Virus record (IMG/VR): IMGVR_UViG_3300043786_001231
Location: 1-40,889 of that record
DNA length: 40,889 nt
Source: a virus
Reading direction: 5' to 3' (one strand)
The position numbers were made by a program, and so were the translations under genes. Below, piece by piece: positions 1 to 6,873 of this stretch. Numbering within the stretch: position 1 is the stretch's first letter; each line of letters opens with the position of its first letter. The notes under the pieces were generated by a model, which was given only the letters and a program-made list of their open reading frames with translations, was not told where the DNA came from and made no database searches.

Positions 1-127
1 CAACGCCGCTTGTCGTTCTCGCTCGCTCACGACCGCCCCCCCAGCTTCGCGGCCAGTTGTGCAGCCGCGTCGTTCACCTTGCCCGCCCGCATCCGCTTGA
101 GACGCGCCCGGCCCCTGTCCTCGTCGG
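1..127. repeat. Terminal direct repeat, left copy (circular assembly overlap)
   Basis: These 127 bases are identical to 40763-40889. An exact 127-base repeat at the two ends of a contig is the usual sign of a circular or circularly permuted genome assembled with a k-mer of that size. The cut lies inside the C-terminal part of the replication-initiation gene. It is therefore more likely an assembly overlap than a biological terminal repeat. True unit length would be 40,762 bp. Confidence 0.93.
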
Positions 128-839
128 CGTCGGTCAGCCGATCCGGCAGCCCCTTGCGGACGTTCGCGACGAACATCACCGCCGCGTTGCGCACACCTTT
201 GGCCGACAACACGCGCTCGGCCTCGGCGACAAATCGCAGTCGCATGGCTTCGGAGTCTGGAATCACCCCTGCGGCGACGGCTTCGCGGAAACGCTCGATC
301 AGCTTGGCGTCGTCCGTCAGGTCGGATTTCTTCCAGTCCGTTAGGACACCCATTCCACCCTTGCGCGCGCCGTTAGGGTGGGTATGGGTGTTTGTATTCT
401 GTATCTGATTCTGATTCTGATTCTGACGTACGTCAGGCGCGGGATAACCGGGGGGGTTAAGGGGGGGGTTAACCCCTTCGAGGAGCTTTGGATTGCCGCC
501 CCTCGCCCCATTTACTTCCGCCTCTCGCCGTAACTCCTCATCCCGCAACATCCTACGACTGACCACGCAACCGTCGTCGGTCAGCGACAGCACTCCGGCG
601 TCATGTAATTCCGTGAACAATTTGTGATACCGATTGAGGCGCAAACCGAGCGCTTTTGCGATCACGTTTGGTTCCGGATTGCGCCCAGAAATGAACCGAA
701 ACGCGCCGCGTTCTGGCGAAATCCACATCAGACAGAGCATGTCGATCCACATCCCTTTTGCCGCATGCGACACCACCCGCAGGGCTGGATCGTTGAGCCA
801 GTCCGACGGGTAGAACTTCATGTACGGCAGCTTGGCCAT
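27..839 (-). CDS. Phage replication-initiation / replisome organiser protein
   Basis: A 270-aa protein whose N-terminus (MKFYPSDWLNDPALR, followed by a helical segment with GMWIDMLCLM) matches the front domain common in phage replication proteins encoded just before a DnaB-type helicase. Residues about 20-100 look like a winged-helix DNA-binding domain. The middle (about 125-155) is a low-complexity Asn/Gln/Pro linker. The C-terminal third is helical and may contact the helicase. Its stop overlaps a GTG start of a 48-aa gene, which in turn overlaps dnaB, so the three are translationally coupled across the circle junction. The role as origin binder and helicase recruiter is inferred from family and position. 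Confidence 0.7.
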   Translation of the reverse strand: MAKLPYMKFYPSDWLNDPALRVVSHAAKGMWIDMLCLMWISPERGAFRFISGRNPEPNVIAKALGLRLNRYHKLFTELHDAGVLSLTDDGCVVSRRMLRDEELRREAEVNGARGGNPKLLEGVNPPLNPPGYPAPDVRQNQNQNQIQNTNTHTHPNGARKGGMGVLTDWKKSDLTDDAKLIERFREAVAAGVIPDSEAMRLRFVAEAERVLSAKGVRNAAVMFVANVRKGLPDRLTDADEDRGRARLKRMRAGKVNDAAAQLAAKLGGRS

Positions 840-859
840 CGGTCCCTCGTTGAAGAAAA

Positions 860-912
860 CTCAGAGGCCCGCCGGGGAGTCGAACCCCGCAGTCGGCGGC
901 ATGACTGCCGAC
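860..912 (-). other. Two adjacent hairpins with a tRNA T-arm-like sequence
   Basis: The gap between recT and the replication gene (840-1129) carries, read on the minus strand, a hairpin at 892-912 (stem GTCGGC/GCCGAC, 9-base loop containing CAT). A second hairpin at 873-889 has a 5-bp stem and a TTCGACT loop, exactly like a tRNA T-arm. No matching 5' acceptor strand or D-arm is visible, so this is not a complete tRNA. It could be a decayed tRNA remnant or a structured leader for the replication gene. I see no convincing gene in this 290-base gap; a possible 43- to 68-aa frame ending at 861 runs through the hairpins and is not trusted. Confidence 0.35.
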
Positions 913-1129
913 CAGCACCTGCACGAGCCGTTGGCCGTCCGTGGCCGTGGCATCCCTACCCGCGATCCGTCTTCCCTCCACTCGTTTCTCATCCGGGCGC
1001 GGATGTTTTGTCCGGGGGCTGCTACGTCCCCTGTGCGGCACGAGTGATGCACCGGCGGATTCCGCAACCGAGCGACGAACAGACGAATCGCTCGGCGGCG
1101 TCGGAACCGCGTCCGTAGCCCAACGCGGG

Positions 1130-2029
1130 CTATTTCTTGCCTGTCAAAGCCTGCTGGCGTTCCATGCCGAGCTTCGCCAGGTGCGACTTTTGGCCGTCGC
1201 TCAACTCCGGGTCCGAGTCGAAATCCGCCGCCACATCGGCCAGCGTGTCGAGCGTCGCCGCCGCGATCCGGGCTTCGTAGCGGGCGACGGCGGACGGGGT
1301 TTGCGCCTCGGTTTCGATGAACGTCTCGCCCGCTGGCGTGGTCGGCGCGGACATTTCCAGTGCGATCCGCTCCGACTTCGTGGCAGCGTCCGACACCGGC
1401 ATCGTCGTGTGTGGCGTGCGGTTCTCAGCCATCCGCTCAAGGTCATCGTCGGTCAGCACGCCGAGCACAACATCCGACGCGAATCGGCGCGCCCACTTGA
1501 TGCACCCGTTGTAGACCAGCTTTTGATCCGGGTCGGTCTTCCAAAGTTGGTTTGCCGTCTTGACGTTCTTGAGGACGACCTCGACGCTTCGGCGTTCGGT
1601 CTCCCCATCGAACGTGCCGGTCACAGTCACCTTGCGGTCCTCCCCGGCGCCGCTGAAGTCGTAGGACAGCCGCGTTTTGAGGCCCGCCCGCTTGTTGACG
1701 AGTGCCTGGATCACTTTTCCCTGAAACGCGAGTTTCCCGCCGACGACGTAGGATTCCGCCGCCAACGCGAAGGGGTCCATCATCCATCGCACAGCTTGAT
1801 TCACCACGAGGAACGCATTGGCGACAATCTTGTTCTGTTCGTAGGGAGTAAACACATCGCCACGCTTCGCGCCCCGCAGGTGGTCGGGCAGCAGCGGGCT
1901 TGCCGCCAACACCGTCGCCACCCGTTGCATGTGCTCGAACATGCCCGTGTCGAGCATCGGCACCGCGTCCGTCACCACGATCTTTTGAGAGACGACCGCA
2001 GCCGGTCGCTCGGTGATTTCCGTGCTCAT
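1130..2029 (-). CDS. recT: RecT-family single-strand DNA annealing protein
   Basis: A 299-aa protein carrying the RecT core: LAFQGKVIQALVNKRA in the middle, and near residues 170-215 the family block W-x-TDP-x-QKL-x-Y-x-G-x-x-x-WARRF followed by a VLGVLTDDDLE segment. RecT binds ssDNA and anneals complementary strands in phage recombination and replication repair. The start is the ATG at 2029, which overlaps the stop of the YqaJ exonuclease (ATGA), so the two are made together as an exonuclease/annealase pair, as in RecE/RecT and lambda Exo/Beta. The last about 70 residues are acidic and variable. A weak inverted repeat (AGCCC/GGGCT) follows the stop. Confidence 0.85.
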   Translation of the reverse strand: MSTEITERPAAVVSQKIVVTDAVPMLDTGMFEHMQRVATVLAASPLLPDHLRGAKRGDVFTPYEQNKIVANAFLVVNQAVRWMMDPFALAAESYVVGGKLAFQGKVIQALVNKRAGLKTRLSYDFSGAGEDRKVTVTGTFDGETERRSVEVVLKNVKTANQLWKTDPDQKLVYNGCIKWARRFASDVVLGVLTDDDLERMAENRTPHTTMPVSDAATKSERIALEMSAPTTPAGETFIETEAQTPSAVARYEARIAAATLDTLADVAADFDSDPELSDGQKSHLAKLGMERQQALTGKK

Positions 2030-2919
2030 TTCTTGCTGACCTCCCGCAACGTCGCGTAGGGCTTCCGCTCGTAGGAGACCGGACCACCCGCGACGACCCG
2101 CCGAACCAGTTCCAGACCATCGGGCGCACACCCGACAGCCGCGTCCCCCATCGCGAACAGCACCCGCGACCGCAGGGCCTCGCGTTCCTCTTCCAGCGTT
2201 TTGATCGACGCGGCCAGTTCCTTTTGCCGCCGCCACGCCGCCGCGATGTCTTCCGCGAGGTCGACCACCTTGCCCGCCTCGACGCCCGCATGGATCGACC
2301 GCACGAGTTCCTGGGTCGCTCCGTGCTCCCAGTCCGGTTCTGGTGGGTTGCGGTCCTTGACCCGGCCCCACAGATCCGCCTCGATGTCCGTCATGCGGGC
2401 GATCAACTTGTCGTTGCGCTCGACGCGACCCGTCCACAGGTTGCGGCCGTCAATCAGCACCGCGACATGGACCAGTTCGGCCCCGAGCACCGCCATCTGC
2501 TGCTGGCACTGCATCAGCCACTCGTCGGGGATCGCGTCGCTCCCCTCAGTCCCGATTTCCTTTGCCCGCCGCCAGTTCGTGGTTTTGATCTCGACCAGCG
2601 TCCCATCGGCGAGAATCGCGTCAGGGGTCGCCAGTTGGAACGACAACTCGTCACGGCGGAACATCGGGCAGGGAGCGTCCTCGATCACCAGCCCGGACTG
2701 CTCGACGAACCGCGTCAGGACCAGCGGTTCCAGCACCCGGCCCCAGTACATCGCCTCGTTGTCCCGCGTCTCGGCCAGTTCGCCGACCTTGCGGGCGTAG
2801 ACGTGGAGCGGAGTTTCGTACTGGGAGCGACCGCACGCCGCGGCCGCCTCGCTGGCCCCGATTCCGGTCGATCGCGCGGCGTACCATTCGTCCGTGCCGG
2901 TTTGTGCGACTGCGATCAC
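2026..2919 (-). CDS. YqaJ / lambda-exonuclease-like viral recombinase nuclease
   Basis: A 297-aa PD-(D/E)xK nuclease. Visible motifs: GIGASEAAAACG near the N-terminus, WGRVLEPL, the catalytic pair in TPDAILADGT and VEIKTT (E-x-K), and QCQQQMAVLG. These are the YqaJ/lambda Exo motifs in the usual order. The enzyme resects double-stranded ends to give 3' overhangs for RecT, the next gene. The C-terminal about 90 residues are helical and may hold the partner. The chosen start is the GTG at 2919, which overlaps the previous stop as GTGA; an upstream ATG frame would read into another gene. Confidence 0.87.
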   Translation of the reverse strand: MIAVAQTGTDEWYAARSTGIGASEAAAACGRSQYETPLHVYARKVGELAETRDNEAMYWGRVLEPLVLTRFVEQSGLVIEDAPCPMFRRDELSFQLATPDAILADGTLVEIKTTNWRRAKEIGTEGSDAIPDEWLMQCQQQMAVLGAELVHVAVLIDGRNLWTGRVERNDKLIARMTDIEADLWGRVKDRNPPEPDWEHGATQELVRSIHAGVEAGKVVDLAEDIAAAWRRQKELAASIKTLEEEREALRSRVLFAMGDAAVGCAPDGLELVRRVVAGGPVSYERKPYATLREVSKK

Positions 2920-3107
2920 GAGGCACCCCCTTCCATCCGATAGGGAATCCCACGCCACCCCAGCAGGCGGATTTGCTGGCGGGTCCAACCACCCCACATG
3001 CCAAACGACCACAGCCCGTCAGGCCCGAGCGTAAATCGGTTAGCGGTGTCGAACTCGCTCCGCAGCCAGTACACCCCCGGTTGCTTGGGCCAGCACCACG
3101 CGATCAC
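2916..3107 (-). CDS. Small Trp-rich protein of unknown function
   Basis: A 63-aa protein not recognised as any family. It starts at the GTG at 3107, overlapping the previous stop (GTGA), and ends overlapping the GTG of the exonuclease gene. The sequence is unusually rich in Trp and Gly (six Trp in 63 residues), with WSFGMWGGW in the centre. Its place between the SMC-like ATPase and the exonuclease suggests a recombination accessory role, which is only inferred from position. Coding is supported by the coupled overlaps at both ends. Confidence 0.6.
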   Translation of the reverse strand: MIAWCWPKQPGVYWLRSEFDTANRFTLGPDGLWSFGMWGGWTRQQIRLLGWRGIPYRMEGGAS

Positions 3108-3340
3108 GACGCACCCCCTTCGGTCTTGTTGAGTTCGGCGATCAGGGCGTCGGCGGCTTCGACGGCCACGCCAGCGAGATGCGTGACGTTCGGCTCCGGG
3201 TTCCCCACCAAAAATGCAGCCATGTTGTCCTTCGCCATCGCTTCCCGCACGGTGAGTCCCATCCCTTCGCAGCGGATTGGGTCGCCGTATCGGTCTTTTG
3301 GCCCCTGCGGATACGCCGGTGCGTTCGGGTCGAGACTCAC
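3104..3340 (-). CDS. Small conserved-looking phage protein, unknown function
   Basis: A 78-aa protein beginning at a GTG (3340) that overlaps the stop of the ATPase gene as GTGA. It contains a hydrophilic N-terminus with several Pro, then a helical C-terminal half (VTHLAGVAVEAADALIAELNK). I do not recognise a family. The longer reading upstream to 3541 lies in the ATPase gene and looks like a shadow, so it is not used. Probably made in fixed ratio with its neighbours through translational coupling. Confidence 0.6.
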   Translation of the reverse strand: MSLDPNAPAYPQGPKDRYGDPIRCEGMGLTVREAMAKDNMAAFLVGNPEPNVTHLAGVAVEAADALIAELNKTEGGAS

Positions 3341-4824
3341 GCCGCACCCCCTTCCACGACCGGCACAATCTCTTCCCCGCCAGCCGCCGCCGCCGTGATG
3401 ACCCAGACGCCGCGTTTCTTGCAGTGCTCGGCGATGGCCGCACGGTTGATCGGGTCGAGACCTTCCCACGCCTCTTGCTTCACCGGCAGCAGGCCGCGCG
3501 CCCCCACCGCGTCGACCGCGATGTCCAGAGCCATCCGCCACCGCTCGCCGGCAGACAGGTCCGCGAACGGCACCTCGCCGCGCTCCGTCGTCGTGACCAG
3601 CCGCGTCCGCGCGTCGAGCACCTTCACCTTCAAGGGGACGCCGAGTCGTGAGACCATGTCGGACAGCACGTCGTCGACCGCCGCGGCCCCCTCGCGAGTC
3701 TTCTTGGCGACCGCTCGGGCCTTCGCCGCCGCTTCCCGCGCCGCGTCCAGTTCGGACCGCTTCGCCAGCTTCTCCCGCAGCAGGGCCGCTTCCTCGATCC
3801 GCTTCGATGCCGCGTCGATCTTTGCTCGGGCCTGGGCGATGGCGTCCTCGGTTGGCGGGGTTGCATAGGTGCCAGACAGCACGGATTCGAGGTCGGCGAT
3901 TGCCTTCGCGCGATCAGCAGCAAACGTCTGCCGCTTGCACCAGTCCTTGTGGTCTCTCATAGCAGCGGAGAGATGCCCCTTGGCTTGGTCGAGTTGCTTT
4001 GCCAGCTTTTCCACTTCGGCGGATCGCTGTTCCACCAGCCATTTGGTTTCGTTGACGTGGCCCTCGCACTCCTCGACCGTGTCCCCCGGCTTGGCCCGCA
4101 GTTCCGTCAATTTCGCCCGAGCCGCCTCGCTCCGTTCGGCTTCCGCCAGCCCGCTCCTCCGCTCCTCTTGCAGCCGCATGTGCGCCAGCACCGCGTCGCC
4201 GTGTTCCCGCCGCAACGCCGCCGCGTCGGGCACGTCCGACAGTTCGGCGTCCCCCACCTGCGCCGCAAGCGTCGCCGCCTTGCCGTCGTGGTTGTCCGCG
4301 ACGGTCTCCTGGTCGCGAGCCGCCTTTTCGAGCGCCCGTTTGACGTGCCCCGCAATCTCCAACGGGTCGCCGCTCGCCAGCACCTTGCCGGGAATCTGCG
4401 CCTCGATGGCGTCCGGACCACCGGGGAACAACTCCCCGAACGTCTCGGAATTCGCCGTCCGCCCGGACAGGGCGATCAGGGCCTTGATCCGTCGAGCGTC
4501 CGCAGCTTCGGGCGACGTAATGCCCGGATCGACCAAGTCCGACACGTCGAGCTTGCCGTCGAGACTCAGCACCTCCAGCGAACCCGACCGCCGCGTCGAT
4601 CCGCCGACATGCACCCGCACGCCAAGCCCCTCGATGCGACCCTTCTTCTCGCCGTCCTTGAGGCCCGGAGCCTTGGCCCCGTTCGCCAACGCCTCGACCG
4701 ATTGCAACGCCGTCGTTTTGCCCGAGCCGTTCGGCCCTTGCAGCACGACCACCCCGCCACCCTCGGGCAGCGGAATCTCCAACTTGGAAATCGGTCCCAC
4801 GTTTTCGATCAACACCGTCGACAT
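3337..4824 (-). CDS. SMC/Rad50/RecF-like ATPase
   Basis: A 495-aa P-loop protein. Seen: Walker A LQGPNGSGKTT near residue 27-37; a long Ala/Glu/Lys-rich region from about 150 to 380 that reads as coiled coil; the ABC signature LSAGERWRMAL near 430. This is the head-coil-head plan of Rad50/SbcC and T4 gp46-type proteins. The Walker B region lacks the usual hydrophobic-DE motif and instead reads PVKQEAWEGLDP, so the catalytic Glu is uncertain. It probably works with the neighbouring exonuclease and RecT in DNA end processing (inferred). The start is the ATG at 4824; the in-frame extension to 4914 is low-quality sequence. Confidence 0.75.
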   Translation of the reverse strand: MSTVLIENVGPISKLEIPLPEGGGVVVLQGPNGSGKTTALQSVEALANGAKAPGLKDGEKKGRIEGLGVRVHVGGSTRRSGSLEVLSLDGKLDVSDLVDPGITSPEAADARRIKALIALSGRTANSETFGELFPGGPDAIEAQIPGKVLASGDPLEIAGHVKRALEKAARDQETVADNHDGKAATLAAQVGDAELSDVPDAAALRREHGDAVLAHMRLQEERRSGLAEAERSEAARAKLTELRAKPGDTVEECEGHVNETKWLVEQRSAEVEKLAKQLDQAKGHLSAAMRDHKDWCKRQTFAADRAKAIADLESVLSGTYATPPTEDAIAQARAKIDAASKRIEEAALLREKLAKRSELDAAREAAAKARAVAKKTREGAAAVDDVLSDMVSRLGVPLKVKVLDARTRLVTTTERGEVPFADLSAGERWRMALDIAVDAVGARGLLPVKQEAWEGLDPINRAAIAEHCKKRGVWVITAAAAGGEEIVPVVEGGAA

Positions 4825-4910
4825 GCTTGTTCCCCATGTATAAGAGCCGCAACACAACGCCCCGGCGGGCGCTCTCGGTTCCACCGCCGCCGGGACGCAC
4901 CATCCTTGAT

Positions 4911-5105
4911 TCACTCTTCACGCCCACGCTTCGCCGCCGCCCGTTCCCGTAGGATGTCGTCACGCACTTCGCTGCGATCCACCCGCATGTCCTTGGGGGC
5001 CTCGATGCCCAGCCGCACGGAGTTTTCGCGGATGTCGACGACCACGATCCGGATGTCGTCGCCGATCAGGATCGATTCATCATTCCGCCGAGATAGAACC
5101 AGCAT
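4911..5105 (-). CDS. csrA: CsrA-family RNA-binding translational regulator
   Basis: A 64-aa protein with the full CsrA pattern: MLVLSRR start, ESILIGDDIRI, VRLGIEAPKDMRV and the R-x-E segment VDRSEV that includes the key RNA-contact Arg. CsrA dimers bind GGA motifs in mRNA leaders and block or stabilise translation. The start at 5105 has a strong GGAGG ribosome site five bases upstream. The gene sits in the early operon, just before the ATPase. A phage copy could retune host translation or lysogeny, or control the phage's own messages; this is inference. Confidence 0.93.
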   Translation of the reverse strand: MLVLSRRNDESILIGDDIRIVVVDIRENSVRLGIEAPKDMRVDRSEVRDDILRERAAAKRGREE

Positions 5106-5301
5106 CCTTGCCTCCATTTTGTTGGTTGTTGTGAAACTCGACCACCGTTCGTATGTGGCCGATGAACTCTTCGGCCCGGTCAAGCGGGATTTGAACCATC
5201 GTGTCTTCATCCTCGTTATCACAGATGGTCAACAAATCGGCGATGGTCTCGATGGTTGTGTTGTTAGTGTTGTCCATCTGAATTCGCATTGTGTTCGCCA
5301 T
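5080..5301 (-). CDS. Small acidic protein of unknown function
   Basis: A 73-aa acidic protein rich in Asn, Thr and Asp, with a central stretch (DTMVQIPLDRAEEFIGHI) that reads as a genuine folded core. The 3' end overlaps the first 26 bases of csrA in another frame, so csrA translation is probably coupled to it. No family recognised. The base use fits the neighbouring genes less well than most, since its codons are AT-richer, which may mark a recent acquisition or just its Asn-rich content. Confidence 0.6.
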   Translation of the reverse strand: MANTMRIQMDNTNNTTIETIADLLTICDNEDEDTMVQIPLDRAEEFIGHIRTVVEFHNNQQNGGKDAGSISAE

Positions 5302-5316
5302 GCTCCCCGTCCGTTC

Positions 5317-5673
5317 TTAGTTGTTGAGCCGATACACAGCGGTCGAACCAATCAACCGCGACAACAGAACCCGAATCCGCTCCGGGTCCATGTCCAACGC
5401 CTCGCAGCAGAACACGAACGTCAGCCGCCCCGGTTCGTTCTTCGCGTCCGACTTCACCCAGTTCCAGCCCGACACGGCGTGCTTGCGACACTCCCGCAGA
5501 TACCAATCGCTGCCAATGCGGTCGCCGTTGACTAACTCCGCATAAGAGCGAATGTCGCTCATCGCCTTGTCGACGACGGCAGTGATGAGGCCGAGGCACG
5601 GGTTCCCCTCGAACGGGGTCCGATAGGGTCGGCTGATAATTCGATGGTCGGCGACTCCGTTTCGTGATCTCAT
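5317..5673 (-). CDS. Conserved-type phage protein, unknown function
   Basis: A 118-aa protein. The last half carries an aromatic segment, SGWNWVKSDAKNEPG, then a FVFCCEALDMDPERIRVLL segment. This resembles a small helical domain seen in other phage early regions, where a sentence-like block of phenylalanine, cysteine, LDMDP and an Arg-containing helix recurs; the function is unknown. The ATG at 5673 overlaps the stop of the upstream small membrane protein (ATGA), which fixes the start. May be DNA- or protein-binding, but nothing proves it. Confidence 0.6.
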   Translation of the reverse strand: MRSRNGVADHRIISRPYRTPFEGNPCLGLITAVVDKAMSDIRSYAELVNGDRIGSDWYLRECRKHAVSGWNWVKSDAKNEPGRLTFVFCCEALDMDPERIRVLLSRLIGSTAVYRLNN

Positions 5674-5774
5674 TCGTTCATGTCCCGTCTGCACTCGCCC
5701 ACGATCCAGCACACGACGCACACCGCCAGCACAGGCCCGAGCGTCTTGGCCAACATCACCACCGCGTCATCCAT
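5670..5774 (-). CDS. Small single-pass membrane protein (34 aa)
   Basis: A 34-aa peptide starting at ATG 5774. Residues 6-26 form one hydrophobic segment (LAKTLGPVLAVCVVCWIV), followed by a charged tail with Cys, Arg and Asp/Glu. The stop overlaps the next ATG (ATGA), which argues for real translation. Similar tiny membrane proteins occur in phage early operons, but no function can be assigned. The longer frame upstream to 5867 is low-complexity and overlaps the previous gene. Confidence 0.45.
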   Translation of the reverse strand: MDDAVVMLAKTLGPVLAVCVVCWIVGECRRDMNE

Positions 5775-5788
5775 GACGGTCGCCCCCC

Positions 5789-6199
5789 TCAGTCCGGCAT
5801 CCGAGCCACAACCGCTTCCGCTTCCCGCGTCGCGTTCGCGTCCTTGTTCATCACGTCCGCGACCCACTTCGCAAAGGCGTGCGTCTCGTGGTCCGGCATC
5901 GACCCGTACTCAAAATCCGCCAGCGGCATCCCGTGCGCGTCGACCAGAGCGAACTCGCCGGGGATGTACCGCAGTGGGAACACGCACGACGGCAGGCCGC
6001 GCACCGAGAAGTAGGGGCACGGGGCCGCCTCGCTATCCGCCATCTGTTCCGCTGCGGCAACCGGGTCGTCGGTGTACCCGTCGCGATTGACAACCACTCG
6101 TTCCACGTCCTCACCCCATGCGCGCACCGGGTGCGCAGTTCGTTCGTTGCCCGACCCCCGCCGGTCGGAAAAAGCACGCGGCACACGCCGCTCGTTCAA
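5789..6199 (-). CDS. Hypothetical early protein
   Basis: Up to 136 aa if the TTG at 6199 is used; an internal GTG at 6106 would give 105 aa and begins where the sequence starts to look like a folded protein (VERVVVNRDGY). The first 30 residues are Arg-rich and may be non-coding. The middle has PCPYFSVRGLPSCVFPL, with two Cys; the C-terminal part is helical (HAFAKWVADVMNKDAN). No family recognised. Second gene of the early operon, 10 bases after the HTH gene. Confidence 0.5.
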   Translation of the reverse strand: MNERRVPRAFSDRRGSGNERTAHPVRAWGEDVERVVVNRDGYTDDPVAAAEQMADSEAAPCPYFSVRGLPSCVFPLRYIPGEFALVDAHGMPLADFEYGSMPDHETHAFAKWVADVMNKDANATREAEAVVARMPD

Positions 6200-6209
6200 C
6201 CCCGCCGCG

Positions 6210-6452
6210 TCACCGCTCGGTCGACCGGATGTAGTCCATCAGCGACCGCCGACAGATTTTGATGCGACCACGCTGCTTTCCAGCGCGGCCGATCTCACAC
6301 CGTCGCAGCAACCCGTCCTTGGCCATCCGCTCCACCGTCCGCCGATGCACACCGCCGAGGAGCTTCGCCGCTTCGGCGATGTCGACCAGCCCGTCGACCC
6401 CGACCCGGTATCCCCATTTGGTGTCCGTTGGGTTCGCCGTCCCAGTCGCCAT
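6210..6452 (-). CDS. Small helix-turn-helix DNA-binding protein
   Basis: An 80-aa protein with a MerR/excisionase-type helix-turn-helix: LVDIAEAAKLLGGVHRRTV, then a recognition helix and a basic wing (CEIGRAGKQRGRIKI) ending in SLMDYI. It is the first gene of the leftward early operon, preceded by GAGGGG as ribosome site. Upstream lies a 350-base region with phased TGCGGCAT repeats and palindromes, which are natural candidates for its operators or for other regulators. It could be an early-gene regulator or a second excisionase; the sequence alone does not decide. Confidence 0.75.
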   Translation of the reverse strand: MATGTANPTDTKWGYRVGVDGLVDIAEAAKLLGGVHRRTVERMAKDGLLRRCEIGRAGKQRGRIKICRRSLMDYIRSTER

Positions 6453-6676
6453 CGTTTGTCCCCTCGCGTTCAGTTGCGTTCGCTGCTGTCAACACGAGGA
6501 ACAATACCCGCGAAAAACGCGGCGGAAAGCGGGGTTTGTTCGATTGGCACTCATGCGGAAAACTGCATGTGCAGTGGTTGCGGCATGGTCTGGACGCAGA
6601 TGCGGCATGGATGCGGCACAGAAAAACTTTCGAGAAAATCTTGCGGGTGGCGATCCGGACCCCTACGCTGGCCTTG
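6453..6676. promoter_or_regulatory. Early control region with phased short repeats and palindromes
   Basis: No gene is seen here. Three copies of TGCGGCA(T/C) start at 6579, 6601 and 6612, so they are 22 and 11 bases apart, which puts them on the same face of the helix. Partial copies lie at 6554 and 6642. A 12-base palindrome CTGCATGTGCAG is at 6563-6574, and a CCGCG/CGCGG hairpin is near 6508-6522. On the minus strand a TATTGT that could be a -10 box lies near 6503. The region must hold the start of the early leftward operon, and the repeats look like regulator or initiator sites. Confidence 0.5.
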
Positions 6677-6770
6677 GGTGGCAGTTCAGGTGGCAATTGC
6701 GAGTCCTCTCGGGTCCGCTCCTGTCACACGCCCCCACGGCGACGGTTGATCGGTACCGTTGCCCAGAAAC

Positions 6771-6795
6771 GAAAAAACCCCGCAAAAACGCGGGG
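6771..6795 (-). terminator. Rho-independent terminator after the integrase operon
   Basis: Read on the minus strand: stem CCCCGC/GCGGGG (6778-6783 with 6790-6795), six-base loop, then six T (6772-6777). This is a textbook intrinsic terminator and would end the excisionase-integrase transcript after it has crossed the tRNA half. It also shields the early control region from that transcript. Confidence 0.88.
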
Positions 6796-6807
6796 CAAAT
6801 TGATTCG

Positions 6808-6850
6808 CGGGATGTAGCTCAGCTTGGCTAGAGCGCCTGGTTTGGGACCA
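6808..6850 (+). other. 5' half of a tRNA-Pro(TGG) gene, attP core
   Basis: The sequence reproduces a bacterial tRNA-Pro from its first base through the anticodon loop: acceptor 5' strand CGGGATG (6808-6814), D-arm GCTC..GAGC (6817-6834), anticodon stem CCTGG (6836-6840), loop TTTGGGA (6841-6847) with anticodon TGG, then CCA before it departs from tRNA sequence. There is no T-arm and no matching acceptor 3' strand, so it cannot be a working tRNA. This fits an attP whose crossover lies in the anticodon loop, with the phage carrying the 5' half rather than the commoner 3' half. Confidence 0.75.
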
Positions 6851-6873
6851 CAACCACCAACAGGCGCAAAGCC

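Noticed and set aside
860-950. Complete tRNA on the minus strand
   Set aside because: A T-arm-like hairpin exists, but no matching 5' acceptor, no D-arm and an oversize anticodon-like loop; reported only as a structured element.
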